From Tous-C4FEB sp044356555 (GTDB lineage: Bacteria; Verrucomicrobiota; Verrucomicrobiia; Opitutales; Opitutaceae): DNA of 64,000 nt. The translations under genes were made by a program, and so were the position numbers. The notes beneath the pieces were generated by a model. It had not been told where the DNA came from and did not search any database. It saw only the letters and a program-made list of their open reading frames with translations. The stretch lies in contig JBIKWB010000021.1 in the NCBI GenBank assembly GCA_044356555.1, positions 1 through 64,000 on the forward strand, written 5' to 3'. Positions 24,887-32,693 of the stretch are shown here, piece by piece (within the stretch, counting starts at the first letter, position 1; each line of letters opens with the position of its first letter).

Positions 24887-26256
24887 ACGCCTTTTTCCAT
24901 CTTTGCCGTTGGGAAGTGCGGCGTCTCCTGCGCACCGGCACCGCCCGCGCCACGCTCGGCCTGCTCTTCGTCGCCGGCCTGCTCGCCCTCGGAGCCGCCG
25001 ACGGCGAGATCGACCGCCAGGCCCGCGAGATCGCGTCCTTGGATGCCCACTACGCGTCGGCCCTCGCCGTCGTCGCCGAGCACCACGCGCCCCGCGCCCA
25101 CGCGGGCGAAATCGCCTACTACACCTTCTTCCCCACCGACCACCCCGCCCCCGCCCTCGCGAAACTTTCGCTCGGCCTGCGCGATCTCGTGCCCGCCGCC
25201 GTCTGGGTGCGCCTGCTCGGACTCGAGGGTCAGCTCTACGCCTCTTCCATCGGCAATCCCGCGGTGCAGGCCCTCGGGCCGTTCGACCTCGCCTTCGTCG
25301 TCTGCGCCCTCGCCCCACTCGCGCTCCTCCTGCTCGCCCACGATCTCCTCTCGCGCGACCGCGACCACGGCCTGCTCCCGCTCGCCCTCACTCAGGCCGC
25401 CAGCCTACCGCGGCTCTTCGCCGCCCGCCTGCTCGTCCGCGCCGCCGCCGTCGCCGCCGTGTGCGTTGCGCTCTGGGTGATCGCCCTCCTCTGGCTCGCG
25501 TTGCCGCTCAATCTCACCGCGCTCGCCTGGCTCGCCGACGCGTTGCTTCATCTCGCTTGTTGGACCGCCATCGCCGGTCTCATCGCCGCCACCTGCCGCT
25601 CCCTCAGCGCCAGTCTCGCCACCGCCGGCACGGTGTGGGTCGGCGCCGTCGTCGTGCTCCCCGCCCTTCTGAATCTCGCCGTCGCCACCGCCTATCCCGT
25701 GCCCGAGGGCCTCGCCCTCACCGTTCGTCAACGCCAGGAAACCCACGCCGGGTGGGATCGACCGAAACCCGAGACCTTCGCCCAATTTTTTCGCACCCAC
25801 CCCGAGTGGCGCGATACCGCGCCCGTCACCGTTCGTTTCGCCTGGAAATGGTATTACGCCATGCACCAGGTCGGCGACACTTCCGTCTCCGCCGACGCCG
25901 CCACTTACCGCGCCCACCTCCTCGCCCGCGCCGCCGCCACCGAGCGTCTCGCGTGGTTCGTCCCGCCGGTCGCCGCGCAACTCCTGCTCAGCCGTCGCGC
26001 CGGCACCGACCTCGAATCTCACCTCGCTTACCTCGACCGCATCCGCGCCTACCACGCGCAACTCCAAGACCATTTTCTTCCGCTCGTCTTCGCCGAAAAA
26101 GAAATCGCCCCGGCCGACTACGCGATGTTTCCCCGCTTCCAAGCGCCGCAGTCGCCCGCCTCCGCCGGCACCGCCCTTGAGCGCCTCCCGCTTCTGCTGG
26201 CAACCTTCGCTCTCGCCGCACTCTCCCTGCGCGCCGCCCGCCGCATCAGGCCCTAG
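24883..26256 (+). CDS. ABC-2/DUF3526 permease, class B copy 1
   Basis: The 457-residue protein starts with ATG overlapping the previous stop. It has an N-terminal helix (ARATLGLLFVAGLLALGAAD), a periplasmic segment with YYTFFPTDHPAPALAKLSLG, a central membrane bundle (ALLLLAHDLLSRDRDHGLLPLALTQA in parts) and a second outward domain ending in a last helix. It resembles 27845-29263 in the segments ERLAWFVPPVAAQLLLSRRAGTD and PADYAMFPRFQAP (compare ERLRWFSPALVLHHGALTLAGTD and FRDYDQVPALDFRDP), so both belong to a second class. Class A and B probably form a heterodimeric permease. Confidence 0.8.
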   Translation: MNAFFHLCRWEVRRLLRTGTARATLGLLFVAGLLALGAADGEIDRQAREIASLDAHYASALAVVAEHHAPRAHAGEIAYYTFFPTDHPAPALAKLSLGLRDLVPAAVWVRLLGLEGQLYASSIGNPAVQALGPFDLAFVVCALAPLALLLLAHDLLSRDRDHGLLPLALTQAASLPRLFAARLLVRAAAVAAVCVALWVIALLWLALPLNLTALAWLADALLHLACWTAIAGLIAATCRSLSASLATAGTVWVGAVVVLPALLNLAVATAYPVPEGLALTVRQRQETHAGWDRPKPETFAQFFRTHPEWRDTAPVTVRFAWKWYYAMHQVGDTSVSADAATYRAHLLARAAATERLAWFVPPVAAQLLLSRRAGTDLESHLAYLDRIRAYHAQLQDHFLPLVFAEKEIAPADYAMFPRFQAPQSPASAGTALERLPLLLATFALAALSLRAARRIRP

Positions 26257-26269
26257 AATTCTCGCCCCC

Positions 26270-27652
26270 ATGCTCCCCATCGCCCGCCACACGTTCACCG
26301 AACTCTCCCGCGACGGCCGCTTCCGTCTCACCGCCGCGTTGCTCGTTGTGCTCACGGTCGTCGCCGGTCTCGCGGGCTGGCAACAGGTCCGCGCCCTCCG
26401 CGCGGAAGCCGCCGCCGCCACCGCCGGCGAGCGCGGCCGTTGGCTCGATCAGGGCAACAAGAACCCCCACTCCGCTGCTCACTACGGCGTCTATGCGTTC
26501 AAGGAGCCGCGGCCCCTCGCCGTCGTCGATCCCGGCGTGCAGGCCTACCTCGGCAGCACCGTTTACCTCGAAGCCCACAAACAAAATGAGCCGCTTTACC
26601 GGCCCGCCCAAGACGGCACCGCCCTGCAACGTTTCGGCGACCTCAGTCCCGCGCTCGTCGGCCAAGCCTTGCTTCCGCTCCTCGTGATCTTGCTCGGCTT
26701 CGCCGCCTTCGCCGGCGAACGCGAACGCGGCACCCTCCGCGCCCTCCTCGCCCTCGGCGTGCGCCCCGTCCACTTGCTTTTTGGCAAAGCTCTCGGCTTC
26801 ACCGCCGCCCTCGCCCTCGTGCTCGCGCCGCTCACCGTCCTCGGCATCGCCGCCGCCGCCGCGCTCGCTCCCGCCGGCCAGCGCACCGACGAACTGCTCC
26901 GCGCCGTCACGTGGGCCGCCACCTACGCCGTCTATCTTGGCGCATTTCTGTTTCTCACGCTCGCCGTCTCCGCGCTCGCGCGTTCCCCGCGCACCGCTCT
27001 CGTGGTGCTGCTCGCGTTCTGGCTCGTCGGTGTCGTCGCCCTGCCCCGCGCCCTCTCCGATCTCGGCCGCACGCTCTACCCCACGCCGTCCAGCATCGCC
27101 TTCCGCACCGAACTCGAAGCGGCCCTTGGCGATCCCCACGGCCGCGAAACCCTCGAGGCCCAGCGCGTGGCCATCCTCAAACAATACGGCGTCACCAGCA
27201 CTCAAGACCTGCCGGTCAACTGGTCGGGCATCGCCCTCCAATTCGGCGAAGAACGCGCCAACGGTCTCTTCGACCGCTTCTTTCAAAATCTCTGGTCCAC
27301 CCTCGCCGCCCAGGACCGCATCTTCCAACTCGGCGCGTTCCTCTCCCCCGCGCCCGCGCTCCAACTCGTCTCCCAAGCCCTCGCCGGCAACGACACCGCC
27401 CAACACTTCGCCTTCCTCACCCAAGCCGAGCACCACCGCCGCGAAATGCAGCGCACGCTCAACGGCGCCCTCCGCGACAGCAAGGGCTCCACCGCTGCCT
27501 TTGCGTGGGGCAAAATTCCGCCGTTCGTCTTCAACCCGCCGCCGCTCACCACCGCCCTCGCGCCCCTGCTCCCCAGCCTCGGCTTTCTCCTCGCGTGGTT
27601 CGCGATCACCGCCCTCGTCGCCTTCGCGTCCCTCCGCCGCCTCCGCGCCTGA
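26270..27652 (+). CDS. ABC-2/DUF3526 permease, class A copy 2
   Basis: The 460-residue protein starts at ATG 26270, 13 bp after the previous gene. It repeats the class A layout: N-terminal helix (LTAALLVVLTVVAGLAGW), HYGVYAFKEPRPLAVVDPGV, GERERGTLRALLALGVRPV in the cytoplasmic loop that contacts the ATPase, and YGVTSTQDLPVNWSGIAL in the outward domain. The similarity to 23444-24886 points to a tandem duplication of an A-B gene pair. The substrate is unknown. Confidence 0.82.
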   Translation: MLPIARHTFTELSRDGRFRLTAALLVVLTVVAGLAGWQQVRALRAEAAAATAGERGRWLDQGNKNPHSAAHYGVYAFKEPRPLAVVDPGVQAYLGSTVYLEAHKQNEPLYRPAQDGTALQRFGDLSPALVGQALLPLLVILLGFAAFAGERERGTLRALLALGVRPVHLLFGKALGFTAALALVLAPLTVLGIAAAAALAPAGQRTDELLRAVTWAATYAVYLGAFLFLTLAVSALARSPRTALVVLLAFWLVGVVALPRALSDLGRTLYPTPSSIAFRTELEAALGDPHGRETLEAQRVAILKQYGVTSTQDLPVNWSGIALQFGEERANGLFDRFFQNLWSTLAAQDRIFQLGAFLSPAPALQLVSQALAGNDTAQHFAFLTQAEHHRREMQRTLNGALRDSKGSTAAFAWGKIPPFVFNPPPLTTALAPLLPSLGFLLAWFAITALVAFASLRRLRA

Positions 27653-27690
27653 TTTTCTCCTCTCTCCCCGCCCCCATCTCCCGTTTCCGC

Positions 27691-27720
27691 CTTTCGTGTA
27701 TTTCGTGTGTTTCGTGGTGA
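27691..27720 (+). repeat. TTTCGTGTA nonamer array
   Basis: Three units (TTTCGTGTA, TTTCGTGTG, TTTCGTGGT) lie in the gap between permease genes. This is one of three different short arrays in that 190-bp gap. Confidence 0.75.
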
Positions 27721-27750
27721 AAAAATCCCCCATGCCCTCTCCGAATCCGC

Positions 27751-27783
27751 CTTCCGTGTATTCCGTGTGTTCCGTGGGCCACC
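27751..27783 (+). repeat. TTCCGTGTA nonamer array
   Basis: Three units (TTCCGTGTA, TTCCGTGTG, TTCCGTGGG) end in GCCACC. It is almost identical to the array at 29294-29326. Confidence 0.78.
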
Positions 27784-27816
27784 CCATCGCACTTGGGTGC
27801 GCCGTCAGTTCCCGAG

Positions 27817-27847
27817 ATCAAAAATCGAGAATTCAAAATCGAAAATG
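27817..27847 (+). repeat. ATCGAAA heptamer array abutting a start codon
   Basis: Units ATCAAAA, ATCGAGA, ATTCAAA and ATCGAAA keep an exact 7-nt period. The last ATG overlaps the start codon of the next permease. Related arrays at 29418 and 31005 also sit directly before start codons. Confidence 0.75.
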
Positions 27848-29263
27848 AAAACGCTCCTCCGACTCGAATGGCGCCACGTCCGCCGCGACCCGGCCTTCTG
27901 GCTCGCCACGTTCATCCTCGCCGCCGCTCTGCTCTACGGCCTCGCCAACGGTTTTGCGTGGACCCGCTTCCAAGCCGCCGCCCGCTCCCAAGCCGAGACC
28001 CTCGCCACCGAAAAACTCGCCGCCGCCCGCGCCGACGCCGCCAAGTTCGACGCCGCGCCTCCAACCAATCTGAACCCCAACCTCGATCCCCGCGACGCCC
28101 GCGGTTTCGAGTTCGCCTACCTCCGCCGCTTCGCCGTGCTCCCGCCCGCACCCGCCGCCGCCCTCGCCGTCGGCCAGAGCGATCTTCTCCCCTCTGTCCT
28201 CCGCGTCACCTACCGCCCGCGCGAATCGTTTCTCAACAACTACGAAATCGAGAATCCTCTCCGCCTCCTCCTCGGCCGCTTCGACGCCACTTTCGTCGCC
28301 CTCTATCTTCTCCCCCTGGCCATTCTCGTCATCGCCCACGGCCTGCTCGCGCGCGAGCGCGACGGCGGCACCCTCGCCCTGCTTCGCGCCCAACCTCTCT
28401 CCCTCGCCCGTTGGCTCGCCGCCCGCTTCCTCCTGCGCGGCGGCCTGGTGCTCGGCGTCTTCGCCCTCACCACCGTCCTCGGCTGGCTCGCCCTCGGCGG
28501 TGCGCCGTCCGCTCTCGGTGCCGTCGCCGCCTGGCTCGCCCTCGCTCTCGCCTACGGCGTTTTCTGGTTCGCCCTCGCCTGGTGGATCGGCACCCGCGCC
28601 GCCACCGCCAGTTCCTCCGCCCTCACGCTCGCCGGCGCCTGGCTCATCCTCGTCGTCCTCTTCCCCGCGGGCCTCAATCTCACCCTCAAGCAGCTTTACC
28701 CGCCGCCCTCGCGCGCCGCGTTTCAGGACAGTCTCCGCGACGGCACCGACGATGCCGCCCACCGCGGCAGCCAACTCCTCGCGCAATACCTCGAAGACCA
28801 CCCCGAACTCGCTCCCGGCAGTACCCCTGCCAACGAAAACGATTTCTTCCGTACGCGTTTCGCCGTGAACGCCGAGATCGAGCGCCTCGCCGCACCCCTC
28901 CGCGCCGCCTTCGCCGCCCAACTCGCCCGCCAACAAACCGTCATCGAACGTCTCCGCTGGTTCTCCCCAGCCCTCGTGCTGCACCACGGCGCGCTCACCC
29001 TCGCCGGCACCGACCGGACCCGCCACCAACGCTGGCTCGACGCCGTCGGCGACCTCCACGCCCGCACCGTCGATTTCTTTGAACCCCGCCTCCTGCGCAG
29101 CGCCAACTTCCGCGACTACGACCAAGTCCCCGCGCTCGATTTCCGCGACCCACCGGCCTCACGCGCCGCCCTCCTCGCCGCCCTCGCCGCCCTGCTCCTC
29201 CCCGCCGCCGCGCTCGTCCTCTTCGGCACCCGCACCCTCCGCCGCTCCTCGCTCTCTTCATGA
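27845..29263 (+). CDS. ABC-2/DUF3526 permease, class B copy 2
   Basis: The 472-residue protein starts at ATG 27845, right at the end of a heptamer array. It has the N-terminal helix (WLATFILAAALLYGLANGF), an outward segment with GFEFAYLRRFAVLPPAP, the cytoplasmic ARERDGGTLALLRAQPLSLA loop and a large second outward domain (about residues 290-440) before a last helix (LLAALAALLLPAAALVLF). Its partner is probably the class A protein before it. Four large permeases served by a single ATPase gene is an unusual stoichiometry. Confidence 0.82.
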   Translation: MKTLLRLEWRHVRRDPAFWLATFILAAALLYGLANGFAWTRFQAAARSQAETLATEKLAAARADAAKFDAAPPTNLNPNLDPRDARGFEFAYLRRFAVLPPAPAAALAVGQSDLLPSVLRVTYRPRESFLNNYEIENPLRLLLGRFDATFVALYLLPLAILVIAHGLLARERDGGTLALLRAQPLSLARWLAARFLLRGGLVLGVFALTTVLGWLALGGAPSALGAVAAWLALALAYGVFWFALAWWIGTRAATASSSALTLAGAWLILVVLFPAGLNLTLKQLYPPPSRAAFQDSLRDGTDDAAHRGSQLLAQYLEDHPELAPGSTPANENDFFRTRFAVNAEIERLAAPLRAAFAAQLARQQTVIERLRWFSPALVLHHGALTLAGTDRTRHQRWLDAVGDLHARTVDFFEPRLLRSANFRDYDQVPALDFRDPPASRAALLAALAALLLPAAALVLFGTRTLRRSSLSS

Positions 29264-29293
29264 ACCCCTGCCCGCTTCTCCGATTCCGAAACT

Positions 29294-29326
29294 CTTCCGT
29301 GTATTCTGTGTGTTCCGTGGGCCACC
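29294..29326 (+). repeat. TTCCGTGTA nonamer array
   Basis: The units are TTCCGTGTA, TTCTGTGTG and TTCCGTGGG, followed by CCACC. It is the first of three arrays in the gap before the ATPase gene. Confidence 0.75.
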
Positions 29327-29372
29327 TCCGGAATTCCTAACGCCAAATCTGCCCCGATCGCAAATCTCCCCC

Positions 29373-29410
29373 ATTAAACGTCAAAAGTTACACGTTCAGC
29401 GTTAAGCGTT
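29373..29410 (+). repeat. CGTT-type heptamer array
   Basis: Units AAACGTC, AAAAGTT, ACACGTT, CAGCGTT and AAGCGTT keep a 7-nt period although the unit sequence differs from neighbouring arrays. Confidence 0.7.
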
Positions 29411-29417
29411 CTCCCCC

Positions 29418-29447
29418 ATCGAAAATCCAGAATCCAAAATCGAAAAT
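29418..29447 (+). repeat. ATCGAAA heptamer array
   Basis: Units ATCGAAA, ATCCAGA, ATCCAAA and ATCGAAA end 9 bp before the ATPase start codon, the same placement as at 27817 and 31005. Confidence 0.72.
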
Positions 29448-29455
29448 TTCCTCCC

Positions 29456-30157
29456 ATGCTCACCGCCACCGCCCTCCATAAAAAATTCGGTCCCGCCACC
29501 GCCCTCCACTCCCTCGATCTCAACGTCGCCCCCGGCGAGATCTACGCCCTGCTCGGCCCCAATGGCGCCGGGAAAACCACCACGATCAACTGCTTCCTCG
29601 GTTTCCTCACCCCCGACGCCGGCAGCGCCTCCGTCGCCGGCATCAACGTCGCCCTCGACCCCCTCGCCGCGCGCCGCGCCCTCGCCTACATCCCCGAGCA
29701 GGTAAATCTATACGGCCACTTCAGCGGCCTCGAAAACCTCGCCTACTTCTCCGAACTAGCCGGTCACCGCTACGCGGACGCCCAACTGCGCGCCTTCCTC
29801 ACCGAATCCGGGCTCCAAGCCGCCGCCCACGACCAGCGCACCTCCGCCTACTCCAAAGGCATGAGACAAAAAGTCGGCATCGCCATCGCCCTCGCCAAAG
29901 AGGCCAAGGCCCTCCTTCTCGACGAACCCACGAGCGGCCTTGATCCCGCCTCCTCCCACGAATTCAGCGTCCTGCTCAAGAAACTCTCCGCCCGCGGCGT
30001 CGCCATTCTCATGGCTACCCACGATCTCTTCCGCGCCCAGGAAGACGCTACCCGCGTCGGCGTCATGCGCGCCGGCCGCCTCGTCCACGAGCTCTCCGGC
30101 CCGGCCGTCCGCACCGCCGATCTCGAGAAACTCTACCTCGAAGCCATCGCCGCCTGA
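29456..30157 (+). CDS. ABC transporter ATPase (NosF-like) of the DUF3526 system
   Basis: The 233-residue protein has Walker A GPNGAGKTT (near residue 38), a Q-loop region, the ABC signature as YSKGMRQKVGIAIAL, Walker B ALLLDEPTSGLDP and the switch His in MATHDLF. It is the only ATPase gene near the four permeases and so probably energises both A-B pairs. NosF-type ATPases of ABC-2 systems are the closest familiar group. The start is ATG. Confidence 0.92.
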   Translation: MLTATALHKKFGPATALHSLDLNVAPGEIYALLGPNGAGKTTTINCFLGFLTPDAGSASVAGINVALDPLAARRALAYIPEQVNLYGHFSGLENLAYFSELAGHRYADAQLRAFLTESGLQAAAHDQRTSAYSKGMRQKVGIAIALAKEAKALLLDEPTSGLDPASSHEFSVLLKKLSARGVAILMATHDLFRAQEDATRVGVMRAGRLVHELSGPAVRTADLEKLYLEAIAA

Positions 30158-30242
30158 TTCGATCGGCGGCCCGTTTCCGCCGCCCGCCCGCGACCGAGCG
30201 CCGTTACACCACGGATCTTTGCCCGCGATTTCTCCTCTGAAA

Positions 30243-30273
30243 ATTCGCGTCCCTTCGCGCCCATTCGCGGTTC
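30243..30273 (+). repeat. TTCGCG decamer array
   Basis: Units TTCGCGTCCC, TTCGCGCCCA and TTCGCGGTTC lie between the ATPase and lipoprotein genes. They closely match 20639-20669. Confidence 0.68.
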
Positions 30274-30415
30274 TCCACCTCCTCTTTTTCTGCCCCTTCC
30301 GCCTTTGACGGCTACCATCCGTCGCCTGATCCCGGTTGAAAAACACCGCCCTCCTTACACCCGATAATCGACATTGCCCGCTCGCCATTCCGCCGCGACC
30401 TCTCACTTTTACGGC

Positions 30416-30916
30416 ATGAAGATCACTCTCCGCGCCCCTCTCGCCGTGTTGTTCCTCTGCGCCTTCGCCGGTTGTTCCAAAAACTCCGAGCATAAGGACT
30501 ATTCCAAAGTCCCCGGCGGCGACGCCCACGCCGGTCACAACCACTCGCACGCCCACGTCCACACCGCGCCCCACGGCGGCACCCTCGTCGAACTCGGCGA
30601 CCACGCGTTCAACGTCGAACTCCTCCGCGACCCCGCCACTGGCAAGCTCACCGCCTGGATTCTCGATGCCCACGCCGAAAACTTCGTCCGGATCGCGTCC
30701 CCCGCCCTCGAGCTCGTCGCCATGCCCGGCGGCAAGTTCACCCCGCTCTCCCTCGCCGCCGTCGCCAACCCCGCCACCGGCGAGACCGTCGGCAGCACTT
30801 CCCAATTCGAGGTCCAAGCCGATTGGCTCAAAACCTCCGGCCCGTTCTCCGGCATCGTCACCGTCGAAATCCGCGGCACCAAGTTCGAAAAAGTGGGCTT
30901 CGCCCTCTCAAAGTAA
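30416..30916 (+). CDS. His-rich metal-binding lipoprotein
   Basis: The 166-residue protein has a lipoprotein signal (VLFLCAFAGC, lipid Cys near 20). The mature N-terminus carries a dense His cluster (HAGHNHSHAHVH, about residues 41-53), then the segment HGGTLVELGDHAFNVELLRD and a beta-sandwich C-terminal domain. It is probably a periplasmic or outer-membrane-anchored Zn/Cu binding protein that cooperates with the TonB receptor and ABC system. The APHGGTLVELGDH..FNVE motif resembles the PNGGRII..AEFFV part of 18666-19109. A strong hairpin follows the stop. Confidence 0.82.
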   Translation: MKITLRAPLAVLFLCAFAGCSKNSEHKDYSKVPGGDAHAGHNHSHAHVHTAPHGGTLVELGDHAFNVELLRDPATGKLTAWILDAHAENFVRIASPALELVAMPGGKFTPLSLAAVANPATGETVGSTSQFEVQADWLKTSGPFSGIVTVEIRGTKFEKVGFALSK

Positions 30917-30925
30917 GTCCAACTT

Positions 30926-30958
30926 CCGGGTGGCACGGTCGTCCCCGTGCTTACCCGG
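30926..30958 (+). terminator. Nested hairpin after the lipoprotein gene
   Basis: The inner stem is GCACGG/CCGTGC and the outer stem is CGGGT/ACCCG. It starts about 10 bp after the stop and lacks a clear T-run, so it may be a repeat element of the GTGGCACGG class rather than an intrinsic terminator. Confidence 0.5.
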
Positions 30959-31004
30959 CGCGTAGTCGCCCGTCCCCGCCGCTGTCGGCGACCGCGCGGC
31001 CAAA

Positions 31005-31034
31005 ATCGAAAATCGCCATTCCATAATCGAAAAT
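31005..31034 (+). repeat. ATCGAAA heptamer array
   Basis: Units ATCGAAA, ATCGCCA, TTCCATA and ATCGAAA end 6 bp before the CobW-type start codon. Confidence 0.7.
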
Positions 31035-31040
31035 CTCTCC

Positions 31041-32474
31041 ATGCCCATTCCTGTCACCGTCCTCACCGGCTTCCTCGGCGCCGGCAAAACCACGCTCCTC
31101 AACCGCATCCTCACCGAGCAGCACGGCAAGAAACTCGCCGTGATTGAAAACGAATTCGGCGAGGTCGGCGTGGACAACCAGCTCGTCATCCAATCCGACG
31201 AGGAGCTCTTCGAGATGAACAACGGCTGCATCTGCTGCACCGTCCGCGGCGACCTCATCCGCATCCTCGGCCGCCTCATGAAGCGGAAAGAACCCCTCGA
31301 CGGCATCCTCATCGAGACCACCGGCCTCGCCAATCCCGGCCCCGTCGCGCAGACGTTTTTCACCGACGACGAGATGAAGGCCAACTTCCGCCTCGACGCC
31401 ATTGTCACCGTCGTCGACGCCAAACATATCCTCCTCCACCTCGGCACCGACGACGAATCCGTGAAGCAAGTCGCCTTCGCCGACGTCATCATCCTCAACA
31501 AAACCGACCTCGTCCCGCCCGCCGAACTCGACGCCCTCGAGCTCCGCATCCGCGCCATCAACGCCGTCGCGAAAATCCACCGCGCCCAAAACGCGAACGT
31601 CCCTCTCGACGCCGTCCTCAACGTCGGCGGCTTCAACCTCGGCCGCGCCGTCGATGTCGATCCCAAGTTCCTCGAACCCGAATATCCCTTTGAATGGGCC
31701 GGCGCCTACGCGCTCCCCGTCGGCGCGCACGAACTCATCATCGGCCACCACGATCACGACCACGCCGACCACGACCACTCGAACTGCGATCATGAGCACG
31801 GCAAGTGCGACCACCACCATCACCACGGCAACGCCAACGAACTCGACGTCGTCGTCATGCCCGTGAAGTTGCCCGTCAACGGTGACTTTACCACCGCCGA
31901 CTCGCTCGCCGCCATCGCCACCGCGCGCGACGCCGCCGTCCACGTGTTCGCCGACTGGGAAGCCCGCCTGAAAGAGGGCGACACCGTCGTCCCCGGCGCG
32001 ACGCTCCACCGTCTGCTGCTCACCGAAGGCAACGGCAAGTTTGTCCTCAAAATCAAAGACCCCGGCTTCTACCTCGTCTTCGAATCCTGCGGCCACGACC
32101 CGCTCCACATCCAAGTGATGGGCGAGACCGCGAAGCCGTGCTGGCAGCAAGACTACCACGCCGCCCACACGCACAATGACGCCGTGACCAGTGTCGGCAT
32201 CAGCACACCGGGAGACCTCGACGGCAAGAAACTCAACGACTGGATCAGCGAACTCCTCCGCGTAAAAGGCGGCGACATCTACCGCATGAAAGGCGTGCTC
32301 GCCGTGAAGGGCTCCAACAAGCGCCTCGTCTTCCAAGGCGTGCACATGCTCTTCGACGCCAAGTTCGACCGCGAGTGGAAGTCCGGCGAGCCCCGCTCGA
32401 ACACCCTCGTCTTCATCGGCAAAAACCTCGACCGCCCCGCCCTCACCGAAGCCTTCAAGGCCTGTCTGGCGTAG
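31041..32474 (+). CDS. CobW/COG0523-type GTPase, putative metallochaperone
   Basis: The 477-residue protein has Walker A GFLGAGKTTLLNR (near 12), ENEFGEVGVDNQLV, the conserved metal motif CICC (near residue 67), ETTGLANPGPV and the guanine-specificity motif NKTD. A His/Asp/Cys loop over about residues 232-265 (with HHDHDHADHDHSN and CDHHHHHG) precedes the CobW C-terminal domain. COG0523 proteins such as ZagA/ZigA/ZNG1 insert or allocate zinc under GTP hydrolysis. The surroundings (TonB receptor, ABC system, His-rich lipoprotein) support zinc allocation. Its TAG stop is part of a GTAGGG repeat. Confidence 0.92.
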   Translation: MPIPVTVLTGFLGAGKTTLLNRILTEQHGKKLAVIENEFGEVGVDNQLVIQSDEELFEMNNGCICCTVRGDLIRILGRLMKRKEPLDGILIETTGLANPGPVAQTFFTDDEMKANFRLDAIVTVVDAKHILLHLGTDDESVKQVAFADVIILNKTDLVPPAELDALELRIRAINAVAKIHRAQNANVPLDAVLNVGGFNLGRAVDVDPKFLEPEYPFEWAGAYALPVGAHELIIGHHDHDHADHDHSNCDHEHGKCDHHHHHGNANELDVVVMPVKLPVNGDFTTADSLAAIATARDAAVHVFADWEARLKEGDTVVPGATLHRLLLTEGNGKFVLKIKDPGFYLVFESCGHDPLHIQVMGETAKPCWQQDYHAAHTHNDAVTSVGISTPGDLDGKKLNDWISELLRVKGGDIYRMKGVLAVKGSNKRLVFQGVHMLFDAKFDREWKSGEPRSNTLVFIGKNLDRPALTEAFKACLA

Positions 32475-32496
32475 GGCCGGGGCTTGTCGCCGCGCC
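32471..32496 (+). repeat. GTAGGG-type repeat supplying the stop codon
   Basis: The repeat starting GTAGGGCCGGGGCTTGTCGC contains the TAG stop of the CobW-type gene at 32472-32474. It is a diverged member of the palindrome family. Confidence 0.5.
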
Positions 32497-32587
32497 GCTC
32501 CGAGCGCCCCCCGCACAACCTCCGACCCGCCCTCGGAACCCGCCGTTCCTCCCGCATCGCGGCCTCGATCCAAGGAAAATGCCTGCG

Positions 32588-32667
32588 GTAGGAGCGCGCT
32601 TGCGCGCGATGGCGTGCGCACGGCGGACCAACCCTCCTCGCTATCGCCCGCAAGCGGGCTCCTACCC
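32588..32667. repeat. Inverted pair of REP-like elements
   Basis: A GTAGGAGCGCGCTTGCGCGC element (32588-32612, hairpin GCGCGC-TT-GCGCGC) faces an inverted relative at 32639-32667, whose reverse complement starts GGTAGGAGCCCGCTTGCGGG. The two 28-nt arms agree at about 25 positions. They resemble the GTAGGAGCGAGCTTGCTCGC REP consensus of Pseudomonas. The pair lies between convergent genes. Confidence 0.78.
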
Positions 32668-32693
32668 CGTGCCTACGCTACGCCTGACTCATA

